Assembly: GCA_964023205.1 (NCBI GenBank)
Contig: OZ026839.1
Coordinates: forward strand, 19,126,386-19,190,385
Reading direction: 5' to 3'
Origin: Lutraria lutraria
Taxonomy: Eukaryota > Mollusca > Bivalvia > Venerida > Mactridae
Length of the DNA stretch: 64,000 nucleotides
Each line of letters begins with the position of its first letter. Within the stretch, counting starts at the first letter, position 1. Position numbers and translations under genes: made by a program. Below the pieces are notes generated by a model. It saw only the letters and a list, made by a program, of their open reading frames with translations, did no database searches and was not told where the DNA came from. This document shows positions 39,776-51,813 of this stretch, in pieces.

Positions 39776-42712
39776 TCATTGGTTATTTGCTTGATTCTGT
39801 GCACAAACTACACATTTACCTATTTTATCTTCTATCGCACTGTTAATACTAGGCCAAAATATGCTTTCTCTCGCAAGCGATTTTGATTTTACTATTCCCA
39901 AATGCGATTCATGAACATAATCCAACATTTTGTTTCTGAGTGCTTTCGGAATAATCAGTTTATTTCCTTTCATTAACAAATTGTCAACCAATGATATTTC
40001 ATCTCTATAATTCCAGTACATTTTAATTTCATCTGGAACACAGCTGCGATGTTCTGGCCATCCATTCATCAGCATATCTTTTAACATATTCATTTCTCTG
40101 TCATTTTCAGTTGCTTTTCTTATCTGTTCACATTGCTCATGGGACATTGCAATATACTCCTCTATTCCAGCAATTTTGTATTCATCAGTGAGTAAGTGTT
40201 CTGATTGTTCGTTTAAGTAATTTCTTGACAATGTATCAGGGAGGAACATAGTTTTCCCGGGTTTGAAAGTCACATTCAGATCATACTCATACAGTTCCAT
40301 CAGCATTCTTTGTGGTCTGATTGGATTTTCATGCAGCGCGCGTTTAAAGATTGTAGTTAGTGGCTTGTGATCTGATTCAACAGTCACCCTCTGTCCGTAG
40401 ATATATTGTCTGAACTTTTTCACTCCGAATAAAATTGCAAGTGTTTTCTTTTCGATCTGGGAGTAACGCTGTTGTGTTGTGGTCAATGCTTGTGATGCAT
40501 AAGCAATAGGTTTACCATTTTGCACAAGTGCTGCATCTACAGCTTTAGAACTGCTGTCAACAGTGAGAGTCACAGACTTTTTATAGTCAAAATATTGCAA
40601 CACTGGTGCCTTAGTTACCAAAGATTTTAGCTCTTCAAAACTCTTTTGTTGATTATGTCCCCATTCAAAAGCAACATCCTTTTTCAGCAGTATTCTTAGA
40701 TCTGCAGATTTACTTGACAGGTTAGGTAGAAACTTCGCAAGATATTGTATGAATCCCAGAAATGTCATCAGCTCCTTGTTAGTTGGTGCTACCATTTGCT
40801 CTACAGCTCTGACTTTATCCGGATCAGGCTTTACTCCATCTTTTGTCAACAAATGACCAACATATGGTACTTCAGTTTTCCTAAACTGGCATTTACCTTT
40901 ATTGAATTTCAAATTATTCTGTTTTGCTCGATTCAACACCATCTCAAGACGATCATTGTGTTCTTCTAGTGTTCTGCCAGGCACCAGTATGTCATCCATT
41001 ATGACTTCAACACCTTCAATGTCTTCAAACATCTCAGACATGACTGACTGCATCACTTCAGGTGCGGAATGTACTCCATAGGGAAGACGTAAATATCTAT
41101 ACCGACCATATGGTGTGTTGAATGTACATAGCTTTGAACTATCTTCATCCAGTTCAATCTGCCAGAATGATGATGTAGCATCCAATTTGCTAAAATACTG
41201 TGCTCCTGGCATTTTTGAAATAACCTCCTCAACGGTTTTCAGTGGATAGTGCTGCCGTTTAACTGCTCTGTTCAGATCTCTCAGATCAAGGCATATCCGA
41301 ACATTGCCATCTGGTTTAAGAACAGTAACCATACTGTTAACCCTATCAGTAGGTTTATTTTCACGAACTATGATGTTTTCATGTTCCATTCGGTTCAATT
41401 CTGCTTTCACCTTGTCTTGAAGCTTCAATGGAACTTTCCTTGGTGGGTGTACAACAGGTTGAACATTATGATCAACTTGTATTCTATGTTTTCCTGGTAG
41501 CCTTCCTATACCATCAAACACGTCTTGGTATTTCAATGTAATGTCCTGGTCAATGAATTCTTTTTGATTTGTGAACAACTTCTTTATTAGTCCTAAACTT
41601 TCACAAGTATCAGCACCTAATATTGTTTGTCTTTTTTCTTGTACAACTTGAAACTTTACCATCTCGGGTTTATTTTTGATGATGCATTTCAAGTTGATAG
41701 ATCCTTTAGGTTTTATAGCATGTCCACTATACGACCTTAACATAACATGAGATTCATTTAGATTGCTTTTGACATTCAATTTCTTTAGCACTTTTGTACT
41801 TATGACATTACATTTTGCTCCAGTGTCCACCAAAGCAGGAATAATTTGATTATTAATCTGACAGTCAATAATCCAATCTCCATTCATAGCCTTAATATTA
41901 TACACAGCACCTAAAAAGTCATCTTCACTATCCGTGTTTGTGTCCACTGCATGCACTTTCTTTTTTCCTTTATCGTTTCTGCACATCTTTGAGAAGTGAT
42001 TTTTTCTACCACATTTATGGCAATCTTTACCATAAGCTGGACATTTTTTTGGTGCATGTTTTCTTCCACATCTAGTGCATTTTTCCTTAGTGTCGGCGTT
42101 CCATTGTTTCATCCTTTGCTTATTACCCTTAATGGCATTCAAAGAAGCTTCAGCTGTTTCCGTCATCAACTTCACTTGCTGCTCAGACGTTTCCGAGGCT
42201 CTGCAAATATCAATTGCTGTCTGCAATGTAAGTTCAGGTTCTCTCAACAACCTTAACCGCACAGTTTCTTCACTGACACCACACACTATTCTGTCTCTGA
42301 TTAAAGAATCTCGTAATTCTCCAAATTCACAGGAACAAGACAACCTTTTCAACTCCGTGACATATGTGTCAATGTTCTCCGATTCCCTTTGCACCCTTGT
42401 GTTAAATACATGTCTTTCATAAGCCACATTCTGTCTTGGATTACAATATTTCTCAAATTTTGTTAATATTGTATCAATTTTCATATTGTCACCATCTTCA
42501 TCATCAGCCTCATGCCAGCTAAATGTATTGTACACTTCCAAGGCATCAGGTCCAATTATTGTCAACAAAGTTGATGCTTTGATTTCTTCATCTTTCTCAT
42601 TCAACCCGACAGCAACCATGTAGAGTTCAAACTGTTGTTTAAATCTCCGGAAATTTTCTTTTAAATTCCCATCCAAAGATAATCTTTCTGGTGGTCGTAG
42701 ATTCTTAGCCAT
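39776..42712 (-). CDS. Gypsy gag-pol polyprotein (978 residues, ends in integrase N-terminus)
   Basis: One uninterrupted frame starts 72 nt inside the 5' LTR. Order: gag core (~20-200); two CCHC knuckles (C212-C215-H219-C224 and C231-C234-H239-C244); aspartic protease (DTGA at 296-299, ILGAD near 365); reverse transcriptase (~430-610, with FSKLDA, Asp511, and IMDD, Asp573/574); RNase H (TVDS Asp719, Glu754, Asp781, PDTLSR Asp826); integrase zinc-binding HxxH and CxxC (His934, His937, Cys967, Cys970). Gag and pol are fused without frameshift. All catalytic residues seen up to RNase H are intact. The stop at 39776 and the deletion beyond it truncate integrase. Lineage within Ty3/Gypsy was not determined. 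Confidence 0.93.
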   Translation of the reverse strand: MAKNLRPPERLSLDGNLKENFRRFKQQFELYMVAVGLNEKDEEIKASTLLTIIGPDALEVYNTFSWHEADDEDGDNMKIDTILTKFEKYCNPRQNVAYERHVFNTRVQRESENIDTYVTELKRLSCSCEFGELRDSLIRDRIVCGVSEETVRLRLLREPELTLQTAIDICRASETSEQQVKLMTETAEASLNAIKGNKQRMKQWNADTKEKCTRCGRKHAPKKCPAYGKDCHKCGRKNHFSKMCRNDKGKKKVHAVDTNTDSEDDFLGAVYNIKAMNGDWIIDCQINNQIIPALVDTGAKCNVISTKVLKKLNVKSNLNESHVMLRSYSGHAIKPKGSINLKCIIKNKPEMVKFQVVQEKRQTILGADTCESLGLIKKLFTNQKEFIDQDITLKYQDVFDGIGRLPGKHRIQVDHNVQPVVHPPRKVPLKLQDKVKAELNRMEHENIIVRENKPTDRVNSMVTVLKPDGNVRICLDLRDLNRAVKRQHYPLKTVEEVISKMPGAQYFSKLDATSSFWQIELDEDSSKLCTFNTPYGRYRYLRLPYGVHSAPEVMQSVMSEMFEDIEGVEVIMDDILVPGRTLEEHNDRLEMVLNRAKQNNLKFNKGKCQFRKTEVPYVGHLLTKDGVKPDPDKVRAVEQMVAPTNKELMTFLGFIQYLAKFLPNLSSKSADLRILLKKDVAFEWGHNQQKSFEELKSLVTKAPVLQYFDYKKSVTLTVDSSSKAVDAALVQNGKPIAYASQALTTTQQRYSQIEKKTLAILFGVKKFRQYIYGQRVTVESDHKPLTTIFKRALHENPIRPQRMLMELYEYDLNVTFKPGKTMFLPDTLSRNYLNEQSEHLLTDEYKIAGIEEYIAMSHEQCEQIRKATENDREMNMLKDMLMNGWPEHRSCVPDEIKMYWNYRDEISLVDNLLMKGNKLIIPKALRNKMLDYVHESHLGIVKSKSLARESIFWPSINSAIEDKIGKCVVCAQNQANNQ

Positions 42713-42765
42713 TTTAAACTATGAATAATTAATTACTAATTATCACTAATGCTTAATTCTACTTT

Positions 42766-42783
42766 ATCCCACTTCTGACACCA
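42766..42783 (-). other. Primer-binding site for tRNA-Leu
   Basis: ATCCCACTTCTGACACCA on the plus strand matches the 3' end of animal tRNA-Leu(CAA) including CCA, as I remember it, over 18 nt. On the element's strand it begins TGG and directly abuts the 5' LTR. Confidence 0.85.
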
Positions 42784-42975
42784 TGTAGTGTTTCTCTATT
42801 TTATTCATAAACACTTATATCAGAACTCCAACTCAGAGATGGTTTTATACAAGTTTATTGCTCTGTGGCTATTTAATGAATGCTTGATAAAAGTACAATA
42901 CTATCAGAGAGGCAGCTCTATACTCACAGGTAACTGATAAGCCAAGCGACTATTAGATTAACTCAATACACTACA
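42784..42975 (-). repeat. 5' LTR of the Gypsy element
   Basis: 192 bp, TGTAGTG...CACTACA, followed by the GACGT duplication at 42976. Confidence 0.95.
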
Positions 42976-43132
42976 GACGTATAAATTTATTTTTAAAAAA
43001 TGGATGTCCATGGACATCCACGGATATTCACTATTTTGACTAAAAAGCGGTATTCTGTACTTCTTTCCACCAGTAATGCATTTCAACATTATAAATGATA
43101 CATATGTTACTCGGGTAAAACATTATATTAAA
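42976..43132. repeat. GGATGTCC satellite-related sequence, right of the Gypsy element
   Basis: AATGGATGTCCATGGACATC is a perfect palindromic core (GGATGTCCATGGACATCC at 43002-43019). CTTCTTTCCACCAGTAATGC follows, matching the left flank of the Gypsy element. Confidence 0.65.
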
Positions 43133-44754
43133 ACAAGAGGGCCATGATGGCCCTATAAATGCTCACCAGGAGAAAAGGTCATTTGGAGATTAACATTGTT
43201 GAAGTTTTCTATATGAGTCCAAGTAAGATCAAGTGACCCATCTGGGCCGTTTTTTATCCCATGGCCATTATATGAACAGATTTAAAAGAGGTCCATTAGA
43301 CAAAGCTAGATACCAAATATCTTAGCTCTAGGCCTTGTGGTTTCGGAGAAGATTTTTTTTAATTTTCCTATATAAAATAGAATAAACCCCAGGGCAGGGC
43401 TAATTTTGACCCTGGGGCCATAATTTGAACAAACTTGGTAGAGGTCCACTAGACAATGCCACATACAAAATATCTAAGCTCTAGGCCTTGCAGTTTCAGA
43501 GAAGATTTTTTAATTTTTCCTATATAAGTCTATATAAATCAAGTGACCCCCGGGGCGGGGCCAATTTTGACCCTAGGGCAATAATTTGAACAAACTTGGT
43601 AGAGGTCCACTAGACAATGCTATATGTAGAGCTGGGAAGTTTTATCGGTTTATCTGTATATCGCGATATCAGCTAGACAATATAAATATCACAATATTTT
43701 TTCAGCATACCGATATATCGGGTTTAGCTTAAATAACTGAACTTTATGTTTATTATAGTAAAAAATAGTTGATACATTGTGGTATAGTGTTATTCATGTC
43801 TAAATGCTGGTCAATCTTGTAATATTATTGACTGTGCACGCATACATATTTATATGTATACATGCATTAATAGTTTCAACAGTGCTAAAAAAGAACAAAT
43901 TATTTGAAGTGTGAAACTACACTGTCAGCTATAGTCTGTATTATTACCCAAGACATTATATAAATGCTAATCTTTAATGCTTTTCTGTAAATTTACCATT
44001 TATATATAGAGGTCTGCTAGACAATACTACATACAAAATATCTTAACGCTAGGCCTTGTGGTTTCGGAGAAGATTTTTTAAATTTTCCTATATAAGTCTT
44101 TATAAATCAAGTGACCCCCGGGGCGGGGCCAATTTTGACCCTAGGGCAATAATTTGAACAAACTTGGTAGAGGTCTACTAGACAATGCTATATGCCAAAT
44201 ATCTTAGCTCTAGGCCTTGTGGTTTCGTAGAAGAATATTTTTCAAATTTTCCTATATAAAATAGAATAAACCCCAGGGCAGGGCCAATTTTGACCCCGGG
44301 GCCATAATTTGAACAAACTTGGTAGAGGTCCACTAGACAATGCCACATACAAAATATCTAAGCTCTAGGCCTTGTGGTTTTGGAGAAGAAGATTTTTTAA
44401 ATTTCCTATATAAGTCTATGTAAAATCAAGTTACCCCCGGGGCGGAGCCAATTTTGACCCCAGGGGAATAATTTGAACGAACTTTGTAGAGTTCCATTAG
44501 ACAATGCTACATACCAAATATCTCAGCTCTAGGCCCTCTGGTTTCGGACAAGAAGATTTTTTAAGTTTTTTCTATTTGTTGCCATAGCAACCAGAGTTTT
44601 TAATGAAATTTAATTTTTTGAACAACTTTGAAACAAGGATCATTTCAGCAAAGTTTGGTTGCAATCGGCATAGTGGTGTAGGAGGAGATGTTGTTTTAAG
44701 TAAATATGGACGCCACTTCACGACGAACGATGGACGCAGGGTGATCACAAAAGC
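43133..44754 (+). repeat. Family B element with an interrupting segment
   Basis: 5' module AACAAGAGGGCCATGATGG at 43133, core units, X-box at 44578-44591, 3' module up to GGGTGATCACAAAAGCG where the terminal hairpin is missing. Between about 43626 and 44007 the core is replaced by non-repeat sequence starting TAGAGCTGGGAAGTTTTATC, with TATATGTAGAG and TATATATAGAG at its edges, probably a further insertion. Confidence 0.8.
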
Positions 44755-46270
44755 GAATATCTTGTACGATCTTTCCACCAGTTATATTCATTTAAACTTT
44801 GAAAATTTCATGCACATGGGTAAAACATTTTTTATTTAATAAGAACATTTTAAACTTAGTTGTAGAGAATAGGACAGAACTAAACTGCTTACATATTTAT
44901 TAGACAATGGATGTCCGCGAACTTTAAATTGTACATGGTATTTTGTTTTACAACAATGTACATGTATGTGATGTACCAGTACAGTATCGAATTGATCCTA
45001 ACATCTTGTATATTATTTAATTAAACTGGAGACGTAGATCTATAACATATCTATGTCTCTGATTAAACAAACAATGGATGTCGATGGCTGTCCACCAACA
45101 TTAGCTAATATCCGCTATGAATATGCAAAGTACTATCGGAACTTGATTTTTCCATATGAGACAAGTCACTGGTGGTGCTCGCATCACAACAATGACTGTA
45201 AGGAGGAATCCTAAATTAGGAACTGTACAATCAATGGATATTCATGCTTAGGTATTAACATACATGAATACTATCCCAATGTTGTCATCAATTTATGTAC
45301 ATATTCTGATATTCATATACCAACTTTCATCAATCTAGCATGCATACTTACCGACCTCTTCAGCAAAAGCGAAATAAGAACTATTTTATGCAAAATTTTG
45401 TTTCCGACCCCATTATAATAAAGTGAGAGTAGGAATGGGAGCCATGAGAGTTATGGAGCCACGGACAAGGCTTTGATAGCTAAAACCGCACATTTGTACT
45501 TCTTTCCCCCAGTTATATATCCATTTAGAATTCAAACGAATACCTGTATTTCTTTCAAATAATGAAAATGTTAATTAACCTCTATATAATGACGTAGGAT
45601 AACATAATTCCAGTCATGCAAAGATCTGCTTAATTCTGCAAATATCAACTAAGATAACATCCAGCCCCACGCCACGAGGTTGTTCTGTCAACATGGACCG
45701 TTATTTTCCGCATTTTTTATGTTTTAGTTGAAAGTTTTCATTGTCAAAGTTATTGAGTGTTCATAAATGATTTCAGATCATAGATATACGGTATACTGAA
45801 AGTTATTATATGTTAATCATTACTATTTTGCAATTATAAACATACAAATTTACAGACAAGGCCGGGTAACAGTTAATTTTGACTAAGTTATCCACTTTGC
45901 ACATAAGTGAGAATTATCAATGTATCCAACCCATTCAGTTAGTACCTTGGTGTCACACGTTTTAACAACGGAATAAGTACGTCTGAATATTTACTTATTT
46001 AATTATAACGTGTGCAGTTCTAGGCTGCCCTGACGAAATGAAATTCAAGGAAGAAATCTATACTGATTATACATTGTATCTGATCAATAGTATCGATAAC
46101 TCATATGAATCAATATTCAAATATACATTATCACATGGGTAGAAAACTTAGGATGAGAAGCACAGACAACAGCGTCGAACCCTATGGAGCAATTTAGGAA
46201 ACCAGTCTTTAACTTCGTTTGACAAGGATTTAAATAATAAAGTTGAAAAGCATAATCAAGGTATCAATTA
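44755..46270. repeat. Diverged GGATGTCC satellite-related sequence and unassigned DNA
   Basis: AATGGATGTCCGCGAAC (44907), AATGGATGTCGATGGCTGTC (45073) and CTTCTTTCCCCCAGTTATAT (45501) are scattered satellite words. 45600-46270 shows nothing recognisable. Confidence 0.5.
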
Positions 46271-46281
46271 GAATGAAATAA

Positions 46282-47713
46282 CAAGAGGGCCAAGATGGCC
46301 CTATATCGCTCACATGACAATCACTGTTCACTCATTAAAACATTGTTTTGAACTGGTGACCTAGTTTTTGACCCCAGACGACCTGTGTTCGAATTTGTCT
46401 CACATATCATTAAGACAAACAGTCTGACTAGGTTTGGTGAAGATACGATCAAAATTTGACATCTACAGTGTTAATAAGGTTTTCCTAAGATTTGACCTTG
46501 TGACCTGGTTTTGACCCTAGGTGACCCATATTTGAACTTGTCCTTAATATCATTAAGACAAACAATCTGACAAGGTTTGGCCAAGATCCAATCAAAACCA
46601 TGACATTTAGAGCTTTTACAAGATTTTTACCTAAGATTTGACCTTGTGACCCAGTTTTTGAATCCGGCTGACCCATGCTCATCCTTGACCCACATATCAC
46701 ATTTTGACAAGGTTTGGTGAAGATCCAATTAAAACTGTGACATCTACAGTGTTAACAAAGTTTTCCTAAGATTTGACCTGGTGACCTAGTTATTGACCCC
46801 AGATGACCCATATTTATACTTGACCGTAATATCATTACAACAAACGATTTGACAAAGTTTGGTGAAGATCCAATAATAACTGTGAAATCTACAGTGTTAA
46901 CATGGTTTTTCATAAGATTTGACCTAGCGACCTAGTTTTTGACCCAAGATGACCCATGTTCGAACTCGTCCAAGATATTATGAAGACAAACATTCTGACA
47001 AGGTTTCATGATCATCCAATCAAAACAGTGACTTCTAGAGTGTTCACAAGGTTTTCCAGCAATTTGCCCTAGTGACCTAGTTATTGACCCCACATGACCC
47101 ATATTTATACTTGACCGTTATATCATTAAACAAACGATTTGACAAAGTTTGGTGAAGATCCAATAATAACTGTGAAATCTACAGTGTTAACATGGTTTTT
47201 CATAAGATTTGACCTAGCGACCTAGTTTTTGACCCAAGATGACCCATGTTCGAACTCGTCCAAGATTTTATGAAGAAAAACATTCTGACAAGGTTTCATG
47301 ATCATCCAATCAAAACAGTGACTTCTAGAGTGTTCACAAGGTTTTCCAGCAATTTGCCCTAGTGACCTAATTTTACTACAGAAATTACCCATTTTCAAAC
47401 TTGACCTACGTATTATTAAAATAAACATTCTGACAAAGTTTCATGAAGATACAGTCAAAACAGTGATTTCTAAAGTGTTCACAAGGTTTTCCCTTATTTG
47501 GCCCTGGTGACCTAGTTTTTGACCCCAAATGGCCCAATATCGAACTCGTCCGAGATTTTGTTGATATTAACGTTCTGACCTAGTTTTGCTAAAATTGAGC
47601 CAAAAATGTGGCCCCTAGTGTGTTCACAACATAAAGTTTGACGACGCACAACGCCGGACGGAGAGTGATCCTAATAGCTCACTTTGTCACTTTGTGACAT
47701 GTGAGCTAAAAAG
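46282..47713 (+). repeat. Family A element with internal duplication
   Basis: 5' module AACAAGAGGGCCAAGATGG at 46281; 3' end GTGACATGTGAGCTAAAAAG at 47714. The block from GTTATTGACCCC.CATGACCC to CCAGCAATTTGCCCTAGTG (about 270-280 bp) occurs twice (from ~46790 and ~47080). The second copy shares nearly all variants, so the core expanded by a local duplication of about two units. Confidence 0.85.
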
Positions 47714-47769
47714 GCAAAACTATGACGCCATAGCCATAACAATGAGTGTACATAAAATGCTGGTTGCAC

Positions 47770-48155
47770 CATTTTCATACCAGTACGTCCTGTAAAGCGC
47801 TTTACGTATGTTGCAGCCACGAGGGCGCAGGTGTATTCTCTACCAGTGCTGATAAAGCATGATCAGACTAGAGAGACAGGCTGAGAGAAGCCCCAGAAGG
47901 GAGAGGTAGATATATATGATACAGACATGTCCGGCTCGGGATGCGCCTAGCTCTTATTCCAAATAGACGGCCTGATTCTTTAATGTACCTGATGTATAGC
48001 GCAGATACATAGCTCCTGGGGACCTTTACCAGTACTTATACAGTCCACAGATATAGCAGGAAATAATATGAATAGAATTTCAGAAATCTCCTAGGCCGGG
48101 AATCGAACTGGGGACCTCTGGGTTGGCAGCCCAACGCGTTACCACACACTTATAT
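47770..48155 (-). mobile_element. tRNA-derived SINE
   Basis: On the minus strand a tRNA-like head lies at 48152-48090: A-box-like GTGGTAACGCGTTGGGCTG, anticodon arm TTGGG-CTGCCAA-CCCAG (anticodon GCC, glycine-like), then AGTTCGATTCCCGG as B box. The body continues with CTCCTAGG... through about 48000 to 47770. The cloverleaf is imperfect, so this is a SINE head rather than a tRNA gene. The 3' end and target duplication were not determined. Confidence 0.65.
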
Positions 48156-48159
48156 TATA

Positions 48160-50400
48160 TGTTAGCGGCTTGACGTTTCACTTTCCAAAACAAATAAATC
48201 AATTCATGTTCATACAAGGACTCAAATAAGTTAAGAAACAAATGTACATTTGTAATGTTATTAAGGTTTCAGTTATATAATTTGAGTCTTGAAAATATTG
48301 GTAAGAATTAAAAAGGCGTTTCAGAAAGCTTTTATTTATTTAGCTGACTCTTCCGTCTTTGATGTCATGTATATTCTTTGTTCCAGGCCATTCTATGTGA
48401 TTATAACGCGGTAAAGTACTCAGTATTATACAATTATTTTATAAGCATCGAAGGCTAAATTTGAATTTAATGAAGATGCTTTATTCTTTTATAAAATATG
48501 TAGATATTGTTTTATATGATACATTATAAGAATGTGGTTCATCAAATTTGTCTTACGAAAACTAAGATAATTAGTGAAAAATACCTCCACATGCTGCTTA
48601 GACCTTAAAGCTACAATCATGGGAGTTGAGCCGAAACATCGGAAAATGGAAGTTCAGTATTTCAAAATCCTAAGATAAATGAAAAAGTTACAGAGCGGAC
48701 ACGCTGAAAAGGCCAAAATTATGATTTTTGAACTAAGTGTGACCTCGACCTTGGAGCTACAGATAAATAAATTTGTTTCCTCTTATTATCAGATATATCG
48801 TAGAACTGTGTACAGCTTTTTTTAAAGCTATTTTTGTACATATTGAATTGTAAAGCATCGTACATCTAGAACATTACAAAATTCTGTTATACTTGTTTGT
48901 TCATTAGATTCAGTTAAAAGATCCTGGACACGGTGTCATGTATCAGTGACATTATGCAGTACATTATCAGACCTGTTTACCCCTGTCGGACCTTATCAGT
49001 AGTTTTGGAGTGACCTGTCAGTAGTTTTTGGATGTCTGTCAGTAGTTTTTGGATGTCTTGTCAGTAGTTTTATGGTTCATACATAAAAATGATGTGACAC
49101 TTCTTGTTTCGGTTTCAAAGCCACGGTCATTGTGTTGCTTGCTTTGGACATATCTTTTGCATTCCATGGTTCATATAGATCTTCTAGAAAAGTAGTTTTC
49201 AAGGGGTTTAATTTTTTTCATGGACTATTTTCAGGGTCATGCTCTCTGATTTAAAGCCATTTTATCACAAAAAGACACTATTATTCACACTTAAATGATT
49301 GTGGCTGTTATGATCAGAAGAAGTTATGACCTAAATCAGAAGCGAAAATACGTGACAAATTTGGTAAAAAGTTTAAAAAAAGCTCCTTAGTGTGGTAGAG
49401 AGTCCCAATAAACTAGGAACGGTTTTGAAAAAGTTTCTGAATTGCTAAAATCCACTCAATAACTTAACAATCGATCTATATATCTCGAAAATCAGGGTCG
49501 CGGAAACATATGACAATATGAATTTCGGTTCATACATCGAACTACAATTGCCCCGTTTGACTATTTCTGGTATTAATTTGGTTATTTTTGTATTTATTAT
49601 GTTTTGTAGTAGATTTAATGTCGATTACTCAGATAAGAATTCCATTTTCATAAATTTAATGCACGAACCCTACACTACAGTCTGTAACAATTTCTTAGAC
49701 TGCTCAAAACAAGGCCATATTTCTCTGTAAGTATCATTGTAGCGTTGAACACTTTCCTTTGGGGCTATTTTTGGTTGTAATTCATGTTCATGTCTAACAG
49801 CCAATCTTTTCGACATCTTGATAATACATTTAAAGATTCCACACCAGCAAGACAACTGTCCATTACGACTGACACAAGAGACGCTTGATTAATTGGTACC
49901 CGTGTTTCTGCCTTCGCTTTATAGTCAATCTACAACCAATCGGGTACCAGGCTAGATAAGCGTCTATTTTACACTGATATTAGCGGAAAGGTACTTAAAT
50001 ATCGCAAAGAACGAAAAATCAACAAAAGTTGATTTTTACCGAAAAAACGCTTACATCCGTAGGAAAATCGGGACGGATCCGTAGTGCGTAATTTGTGGGT
50101 TAAAATCGTAGTAACTACGGACATTCCGTAGAAGTAAACAGGTCTGCATTATCATGATTATGTCTAAAGTGCTATATTGGACCGCGGTATTTGAACCCGA
50201 ACATAAGCCACTGTTCCATCGGGAAAAGGCATACGGGCAGTAAATACCCAACAAAAACATATGTAATATATTAGTATATAATGCATTGAAGTCGGAGAAT
50301 CCTCATGTCAGTAGAATTGATGTCAAAATGTCGTAGAAGAGAATTAGTGATGCGTTATGTAAATACAAACAAGTTAAAGGGGGAAAATATGCTATCCTTT
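48160..50400. other. Long stretch without recognised gene
   Basis: 48700-48760 (GTGTGACCTCGACCTTGGAG) is an isolated unit of the C/D type. 48960-49070 has three short GTCAGTAGTTTTTGGATGTC repeats. At 49880-49962 AGACGCTT/AAGCGTCT and GGTACCCG/CGGGTACC form a small nested inverted repeat, and 50060-50130 repeats CCGTAG words. No exon was recognised. Open frames at 49518-49730 and 50051-50260 show no domain. Confidence 0.4.
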
Positions 50401-50408
50401 TTATAACA

Positions 50409-51813
50409 ACAAGAGGGCCATGATGGCCCTATAAATGCTCACCAGGAGAAAAGGTCATTTGGAGATTAACATTGTTGAAGTTTTCAATACGAGTCCAAGT
50501 AAGATCAAGTGACCCATCTGGGCCGTTTTTTAAAAGAGGTCTATTAGACAAAGCTAGATACCAAATATCTTAGCTCTAGGCCTTGTGGTTTCGGAGAAGA
50601 AGATTTTTTAAAATTTTCCTATATAAAATAGAATAAACCCCAGGGCAGGGCTAATTTTGACCCTAGGGCAACAATTTGAACAAACTTGGTAGAGGTCCAC
50701 TAGATAATGCTACATACCAAATATCTTAGCTCCAGGCCATGTGGTTTCGGAGAAGAAGATTTTTTAAATTTTCCTATATAAGTCTATATAAATCAAGTGA
50801 CCCCCGGGGCGGGGCCAATTTTGACCCTAGGGCAATAATTTGAACAAACTTGGTAGAAGTCCACTAGACAATGCTACATGCCAAATATCTTAGCTCTAGG
50901 CCTTGTGGTTTCGGAGAAGAAGATTTTTTAAACTTTCCTACATAAAATAGAATAAACCCCAGGGCAGGGCTAATTTTGACACTACGGCAATAATTTGAAC
51001 AAACTTGGTAGAGGTCCACTAGACAATGCTACATACCAAATATCTTAGCTCTAGGCCTTGTGGTTTCGGAGAAGAAGATTTTTTAAATTTTCCTATATAA
51101 AATAGAATAAACCCCAGGGCAGGGCCAATTTTGACCCTAGGGCAATAATTTGAACAAACTTGGTAGAGGTCCACTAGATAATGCTACATACCAAATATCT
51201 TAGCTCTAGGCCTTGTGGTTTCGGAGAAGAAGATTTTTTAAATTTTCCTATATAAGTCTATATAAATCAAGTGACCCCCGGGGCGGGGCCAATTTTAACC
51301 CTAGGGCAATAATTTGAACAAACTTGGTAGAGGTCCACTAGACTATGCTACACACCAAATATCTAAGCTCTAGGCATTGTAGTTTTTGACAAGAAGATTT
51401 TTTAAATTTCCTATATAAGTCTATGTAAAATCAAATTACCCCTGGGGCGGAGCCAATTTTGACCCCAGGGGAATAATTTGAACAAACTTTGTAGAGTTCC
51501 ATTAGACAATGCTACATACCAAATATCTCAGCTCTAGGCCCTGTGGTTTCGGACAAGAAGATTTTTTAAGTTTTTTCTATTTGTTGCCATAGCAACCAGA
51601 GTTTTTAATGAAATTTTATTTTTTGAACAACTTTGAAAGGGGACCACCCAAGGATTATTCCAGCAAAGTTTGGTTGCAATCGGCATAGCGGTGTAGGAGG
51701 AGATGTTGTTTTAAGTAAACATGGACGCCACGTAACGACGCACGACGCACGATGGACGCAGGGCGATCACAAAAGCTCACCTTGAGCACATTCGTGCTCT
51801 GGTGAGCTAAAAA
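50409..51813 (+). repeat. Family B element, complete
   Basis: 5' module AACAAGAGGGCCATGATGG; about seven core units alternating CAGGGCAGGGC and CCGGGGCGGGGCC variants; X-box 51583-51596; 3' hairpin GCTCACCTTGAGCACATTCG, TGCTCTGGTGAGCTAAAAAC. This is the best complete B copy on the plus strand. Confidence 0.88.

Larger units (their letters stand above)
38126..42975 (-). mobile_element. Ty3/Gypsy LTR retrotransposon, structurally complete
   Basis: Two 192-bp LTRs bound the element, and GACGT flanks both sides (38121-38125 and 42976-42980), a 5-bp target duplication. Inside are a tRNA-Leu primer site, a fused gag-pol frame, an integrase remnant and a polypurine tract. Total length is 4850 bp. 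There is no env. The LTRs differ at about 4 of 192 positions, so insertion is fairly recent. The host site is GGATGTCC satellite-related DNA upstream of the visible CLPTM1L exons, antisense/sense relation: same strand as CLPTM1L. The copy is not autonomous because its integrase is broken. Confidence 0.95.

Noticed and set aside
40745..42422. Plus-strand frames opposite the Gypsy gag-pol gene
   Set aside because: Shadows of the long minus-strand coding frame.
53..46700. A recurring ~60-80-codon minus-strand frame beginning MFASMICGSRM or MFILII in several places (53, 468, 26035, 31982, 32451, 46485, 47222)
   Set aside because: All lie at the same position in family A cores and differ by frameshifts and stops between copies. 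They are frames of the repeat, with no domain.
48090..48152. Possible functional tRNA-Gly gene
   Set aside because: The anticodon arm and B box are present but the T stem is mispaired, no acceptor stem was found, and a ~300-bp body follows, as in a SINE.
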